DNA from: Lachnospiraceae bacterium
GTDB taxonomy: Bacteria; Bacillota; Clostridia; Lachnospirales; Lachnospiraceae
Assembly (NCBI GenBank): GCA_009774145.1
Contig: VSND01000204.1
Span: 1-18,365 of the forward strand
Direction of reading: 5' to 3'
DNA length: 18,365 nucleotides
Position numbers and translations under genes: made by a program. Each line of letters begins with the position of its first letter. Position 1 is the first letter of the stretch. Positions 14,906-18,365 of the stretch are shown here, one piece after another. Below the pieces are notes generated by a model. It searched no databases and had not been told where the DNA came from. It saw only the letters and a list, made by a program, of their open reading frames with translations.

Positions 14906-16330
14906 TTATTTCGCACCATTTCTGCCAAGTACAACACCAATCGTTTTGAATATAATCTTGAAATCCAGCATCAGCGACCAGTTATCAATATATTCCAAAT
15001 CAAGTTTTACCACTTCATCAAAATCTTTAATGTCACTTCTTCCACTAATCTGCCATAATCCGGTAATCCCGGGGCGAAAACTGATTCTGCGTTTCTGATA
15101 ATAACTGTACTGCTGATACTCGTCCACCGTAGGAGGCCTTGTTCCAACCAGACTCATATCTCCTTTCAGTACATTCCAGAACTGAGGCAGCTCATCAATA
15201 CTCGTTTTCCGGATAAAAGCACCTACCCTGGTTACCCGAGGATCGTTCTCCATCTTAAACATCAGCCCCTGTATCTCATTTCGGGCCATCAACTCTTTTT
15301 TTCTCGCTTCTGCATCTACATACATGGAGCGAAACTTGTAAAAATCAAATATTCTCCCGTTTACGCCAACTCTCTGTTGTCTGAATATAAGCGGTCCAGG
15401 AGATTCCAGCAGCAAAAAAGGAGCCAGAACAATCCCTACTGCCACAGTCAATATCAAACCTGTCAATGCCCCAACAATATCAATAATGCGTTTCACCAAC
15501 ACAGTTCGATAATCAAACAATCTGCTGGAAAACGCAACCACATGGTATTGTTCCAGTTTATATATCCTTTTCTCTCCCGTGAGGCCCAGGTTGAACAAAT
15601 CCAGATTCAGGTTTACTACAATTCCCATCTTCTCAAACTCCAGAATCATATTTTTAAGAAATTTCTCTCTTTTCTGGATATAGTCTACCTGTATAAATAC
15701 TTCATCCACCACATTTTGCGTTGCATATTCCAGATAAGCTTCTTCCGTGCCCTGAATAACCGGAACACCTTTTAATTCTGACATAGGTTCACCACCTTCC
15801 AGAAGAACTACCCCGGCTATATTCCAGGTTGTCTCTTTTGAACGCCTGAAATGTTCCATAATATCATCGAAACGATCAATCGTCGTTACAATCAGGAGAT
15901 TCGTTACCCGCCTGTGACTCCAGCGAAACACTTTTTCTCTGTTCCGTATCGTAAGATGAACGATCCATACCATAAAAACATTCAGCACAAAAAAATATCC
16001 CATTACCAGCCTGGACCTGAATATTTCATTTTTCAGTCCAAATCCAAGTAATGTTGCTCCGGCAATAAGAATCAGATTATATTTAAACGACAAAAGCAGT
16101 TCCCGATATCGGCCCCTCTTAAAAAAATCATTATATATTTTCATAAAATAAAAAGCAGCCACATGCAGCACTAAAACAACACTGTACATTTCCTGTAAAT
16201 TTTCAGCATAAACCAACAATTTCCATGTTCTGTACCGCAGCATACCCGCTAAAGTCAAACTGAACAGCACTACTACTGCATCTGCCAGGCAAACAGCCAA
16301 TTCCATCAATTGATTTCGTTTCTGATACAT
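14906..16330 (-). CDS. Polyprenyl-phosphate sugar-1-phosphate transferase (initiating enzyme)
   Basis: Starts repeat-unit synthesis by moving a hexose-1-phosphate from a UDP-sugar to undecaprenyl phosphate. It has a WbaP/WcaJ-type layout: about four N-terminal membrane helices, a central nucleotide-binding-like domain (about residues 140-250), one membrane segment (about 285-305), then the catalytic domain with GPLIFRQQRVG, FDFYKFRSM, the DE dyad in SIDELPQFWNVLKGDMSLVG, RPGITGLWQISGR and DLEYIDNWS. About 474 residues, normal for the family; the sugar is not predictable. First gene after the promoter. The start is uncertain: ATG 16330 (weak GGTGTTGG upstream) or TTG 16342, whose AAAGGA is 14 bases away. 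Residue numbers count from ATG 16330. Confidence 0.9.
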   Translation of the reverse strand: MYQKRNQLMELAVCLADAVVVLFSLTLAGMLRYRTWKLLVYAENLQEMYSVVLVLHVAAFYFMKIYNDFFKRGRYRELLLSFKYNLILIAGATLLGFGLKNEIFRSRLVMGYFFVLNVFMVWIVHLTIRNREKVFRWSHRRVTNLLIVTTIDRFDDIMEHFRRSKETTWNIAGVVLLEGGEPMSELKGVPVIQGTEEAYLEYATQNVVDEVFIQVDYIQKREKFLKNMILEFEKMGIVVNLNLDLFNLGLTGEKRIYKLEQYHVVAFSSRLFDYRTVLVKRIIDIVGALTGLILTVAVGIVLAPFLLLESPGPLIFRQQRVGVNGRIFDFYKFRSMYVDAEARKKELMARNEIQGLMFKMENDPRVTRVGAFIRKTSIDELPQFWNVLKGDMSLVGTRPPTVDEYQQYSYYQKRRISFRPGITGLWQISGRSDIKDFDEVVKLDLEYIDNWSLMLDFKIIFKTIGVVLGRNGAK

Positions 16331-16387
16331 ATCCAACACCAACCACTATTTATAAATCCTTTGATTGTGCCATAAAACCATTGAATA

Positions 16388-16416
16388 AGTATAACATCTT
16401 TATGGAAACACGTCAA
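16388..16416 (-). promoter_or_regulatory. Main promoter of the polysaccharide operon
   Basis: On the minus strand TTGACG (16411-16416), a 17-base spacer and TATACT (16388-16393), with a TGT just before the -10 (extended -10). Predicted transcript start is near 16381, giving a leader of about 40-50 bases with no evident attenuator. All eleven downstream genes are close or overlapping, so this promoter probably drives them all. Confidence 0.85.
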
Positions 16417-16470
16417 TTCTGAACTCCGGTTCCATGTAGAATTTTATCCCGGCGCATCGTATGGAGGCGT

Positions 16471-18365
16471 TTAAAAATCTTCTGCCTCTATTGCGTCGGC
16501 ATCAAACCCCGGAATTGCATGCGCCCAATTCGATATACCGATCAATGACTGATAGCGGTTCATCCTTTTCAAAGATTCTCCGGTATCCAGATATTTAAAC
16601 AAAGCATAAGACTCCTTTTCTGTCTGCGCGTTGTCATTTCTCCTCAGTCCCAGATGCAGGCCGGCCGCCGTTTCCTGCGGCGCATCCATATATGCACGGA
16701 TAATATACGAATCGATCCTTTTATTGAATAATGCAATATAATATCCGTAACCAAGCGCCGCTGCCTGAAGCTTTTCCTCTGCTTTATTTCCACTGACCGC
16801 AGAATAGCCAACTTCCCCCAGAATGACCCGAATCGAACCGGATTTTTTCCCATATCTGGACTCCAGTTTTGTGAGATAGTCCGTCAGCACTTTTATGTTT
16901 CTCATGGAAATGTAATCCGTATCCGCAGAATCCTCTGTACTGGAATCGTCATTCCAGAAAGCGGTATTGGTCAATGGCTGAGAATATGGATGATAATTCA
17001 CATTCCACTGCATCCCGGGAGCGGTCCGGTCCATACAGGCGGCAAACTCATCAAGATATGCCTTCCCATCATGTCCTGCATCTGCCGTATTCCAGCAGTG
17101 ATCCAGAGAAATAAACAGTCTCGGGCTGGATGCCGTCCGCCGGATTCCCTGATACAGCAACTGAAATGCCTGCGCATAGTTTTCCACACACTCAGACAAT
17201 GACATCCCCCCGGAATAATTCCACGCATTACAACTGTTCACCTCATTGCCAAGCGTCCAGTTATTCACCCGTACTTTCATCTGTCCAAGCTCTTCGCCCA
17301 GATAACAGAACAGGGCTTCGTACGTCTCTCTGGATTTTTCATCTTTCATATTCAGCATATAATAAGGAGCTGCTCCTTTATCTCTGGCATCCGGATGGAT
17401 CAGGTAAGAAAGCGCATCATATTTCCAACTCATCAAAAGAACCAGCGTCACATTGCGGGTGTGGTTCTCTCCATACGCATTTCCCTCACTGCTTCCCCAT
17501 CCATGAAGATCGTATATCGTCTTTTTCAAGGCAACCAGATCCGAAAAGTAATAGGTATTCCCTTTATATTCATATGGAATATATCCGGAAGCCTTTCCAA
17601 CCCACACCAGATCCTGTATATCCACATTCAGCAGAAGATGCTGAACCCGCAGATCCTCCGTATAGGCATCTGACACTCCCTGAATTCCTTTTTTTGATGT
17701 CACTTTATACCCTTCATAATATCCCCAATACCAGTCCTTAAAATCCGCATCCTGGGAGACAGTTATTTCCGGATTATTCAAAAACTGCACATCACTGATC
17801 ACCTGATAAGAATATCCTTTTTTTACCGCAATGGCATATTTTGACATCATGATTGTTTTGAATGAGTCTTCCGAGTCAAAGGATGCCTGAATCTGAAAGC
17901 TTCCTCCTTTTGTTATTTTCCCCTCCGACAGTTCCAGAAGCTCTGTCCCTTTACTGTTCAGCATGACAATATAAAATGTATTTCCCAATTTTTCCAGACT
18001 GCTGTCTCTGGAAGCTGCAAGAGTAATTTTCATTGCAGACTCACCATCAAAAGATGCGCTGCACTGATTCAGCTGGAATACAGTACCCTCTTTAAAAATC
18101 AATGGACCGTCTCCACTGTCACGCATGACTCCGCTGGCGTCGAAATAATACCATGTATTCCCGATTTTCTGCCAGTCTGTGAGCATCTCTCCGCTTTTAT
18201 TCAGATAATACCATTTACCTTTCAGCTCCTGCCAGCCTGTCTGCATCTCTCCGCTGCTCTTCAGATAATACCACTTGCCCTTGATCTTCTGCCAGCCTGT
18301 CTGCATCTCTCCGCTGCTCTTCAGATAATACCACTTGCCCTTGATCTTCTGCCAGCCTGTCTGCA
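16471..18365 (-). CDS. Wall-bound glycoside hydrolase, TIM-barrel clan GH-A type, resembling DUF5722 proteins (5' end outside window)
   Basis: The frame is open at the right edge, so the start and any signal peptide are missing; the ATG at 18306 is inside a repeat and is not the start. In order: four cell-wall-binding repeats (window residues about 1-85, the first partial), a beta-rich region (about 90-200) that may be carbohydrate-binding, then a barrel. The barrel shows WTLGNEVNS with acid/base glutamate at 17242-17244 and VILGEVGYS with candidate nucleophile at 16813-16815, the two GH-A glutamates in order. Overall pattern recalls DUF5722 proteins, whose substrate I do not know. It ends in EAEDF, TAA at 16471-16473. 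No clear terminator follows, so some readthrough into the operon is possible. It may trim the polysaccharide or peptidoglycan-linked glycans. Confidence 0.85.
   Translation of the reverse strand, partial: QTGWQKIKGKWYYLKSSGEMQTGWQKIKGKWYYLKSSGEMQTGWQELKGKWYYLNKSGEMLTDWQKIGNTWYYFDASGVMRDSGDGPLIFKEGTVFQLNQCSASFDGESAMKITLAASRDSSLEKLGNTFYIVMLNSKGTELLELSEGKITKGGSFQIQASFDSEDSFKTIMMSKYAIAVKKGYSYQVISDVQFLNNPEITVSQDADFKDWYWGYYEGYKVTSKKGIQGVSDAYTEDLRVQHLLLNVDIQDLVWVGKASGYIPYEYKGNTYYFSDLVALKKTIYDLHGWGSSEGNAYGENHTRNVTLVLLMSWKYDALSYLIHPDARDKGAAPYYMLNMKDEKSRETYEALFCYLGEELGQMKVRVNNWTLGNEVNSCNAWNYSGGMSLSECVENYAQAFQLLYQGIRRTASSPRLFISLDHCWNTADAGHDGKAYLDEFAACMDRTAPGMQWNVNYHPYSQPLTNTAFWNDDSSTEDSADTDYISMRNIKVLTDYLTKLESRYGKKSGSIRVILGEVGYSAVSGNKAEEKLQAAALGYGYYIALFNKRIDSYIIRAYMDAPQETAAGLHLGLRRNDNAQTEKESYALFKYLDTGESLKRMNRYQSLIGISNWAHAIPGFDADAIEAEDF
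18121..18365 (-). repeat. Cell-wall-binding repeat array of the hydrolase, with a perfect 60-bp duplication
   Basis: 20-residue units (TGWQKIKGKWYYLKSSGEM type) repeat every 60 bases. The units at 18241-18300 and 18301-18360 are identical base for base; 18181-18240 is diverged and 18121-18180 more so, with the array running off the edge. The identity gradient indicates recent expansion at the N-terminal side. Confidence 0.9.

Noticed and set aside
17130..17741. 203-codon open frame on the plus strand
   Set aside because: Antisense to the hydrolase barrel; rich in His, Ser and Pro, with no family pattern.

Overview
The window looks like part of a cell-surface polysaccharide locus from a low-GC Firmicute. 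A gut Clostridia/Lachnospiraceae-type genome is the best guess, based on AT-rich codon use, strong AGGAGG-type ribosome binding sites, WYYL-type cell-wall-binding repeats, a barrel hydrolase of the DUF5722 kind and a Wzx/Wzy-type operon. This is inference from family content; there is no rRNA or other taxonomic marker.

Layout, read mostly on the minus strand from right to left. (1) 18365-16471: 3' part of a surface glycoside hydrolase with N-terminal cell-wall-binding repeats; its start lies outside the window. (2) A near-consensus extended -10 promoter at 16388-16416. (3) 16330-4020: eleven tightly packed or overlapping genes that make and export a polysaccharide: initiating sugar-phosphate transferase, Wzz-like chain-length protein with a degenerate kinase-like tail, DUF1972-type rhamnosyltransferase-like GT, two LicD-family phosphotransferases, IspD/TarI-like cytidylyltransferase, extended SDR, GTF3/WbbI-like GT, Wzy-like polymerase, Wzx flippase and a third LicD protein. 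(4) 2903-3978, on the plus strand: a frameshifted acyltransferase with its own strong promoter, sitting between two imperfect direct repeats of the licD 3' end. (5) 2720-1: a secreted right-handed beta-helix protein with an acidic hexapeptide-repeat stalk and C-terminal cell-wall-binding repeats; its C-terminus lies outside the window.

How the genes fit together: the initiating transferase and two glycosyltransferases would build a short lipid-linked repeat unit. The cytidylyltransferase (perhaps with the SDR) would make a CDP-activated alditol or similar donor. The three LicD proteins would transfer phospho-substituents, Wzx would flip the unit, Wzy would polymerise it and the Wzz-like protein would set its length. 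The flanking repeat-bearing hydrolase and beta-helix protein would act at the wall, possibly on or bound to the same polymer. The IspD-like plus LicD pairing resembles the human ISPD / fukutin / FKRP ribitol-phosphate machinery and is the most interesting hypothesis here.

No RNA genes, CRISPR arrays, insertion sequences or prophage genes were seen. No gene-free stretch exceeds 300 bases; the longest, 2721-2902, holds a repeat and promoters.
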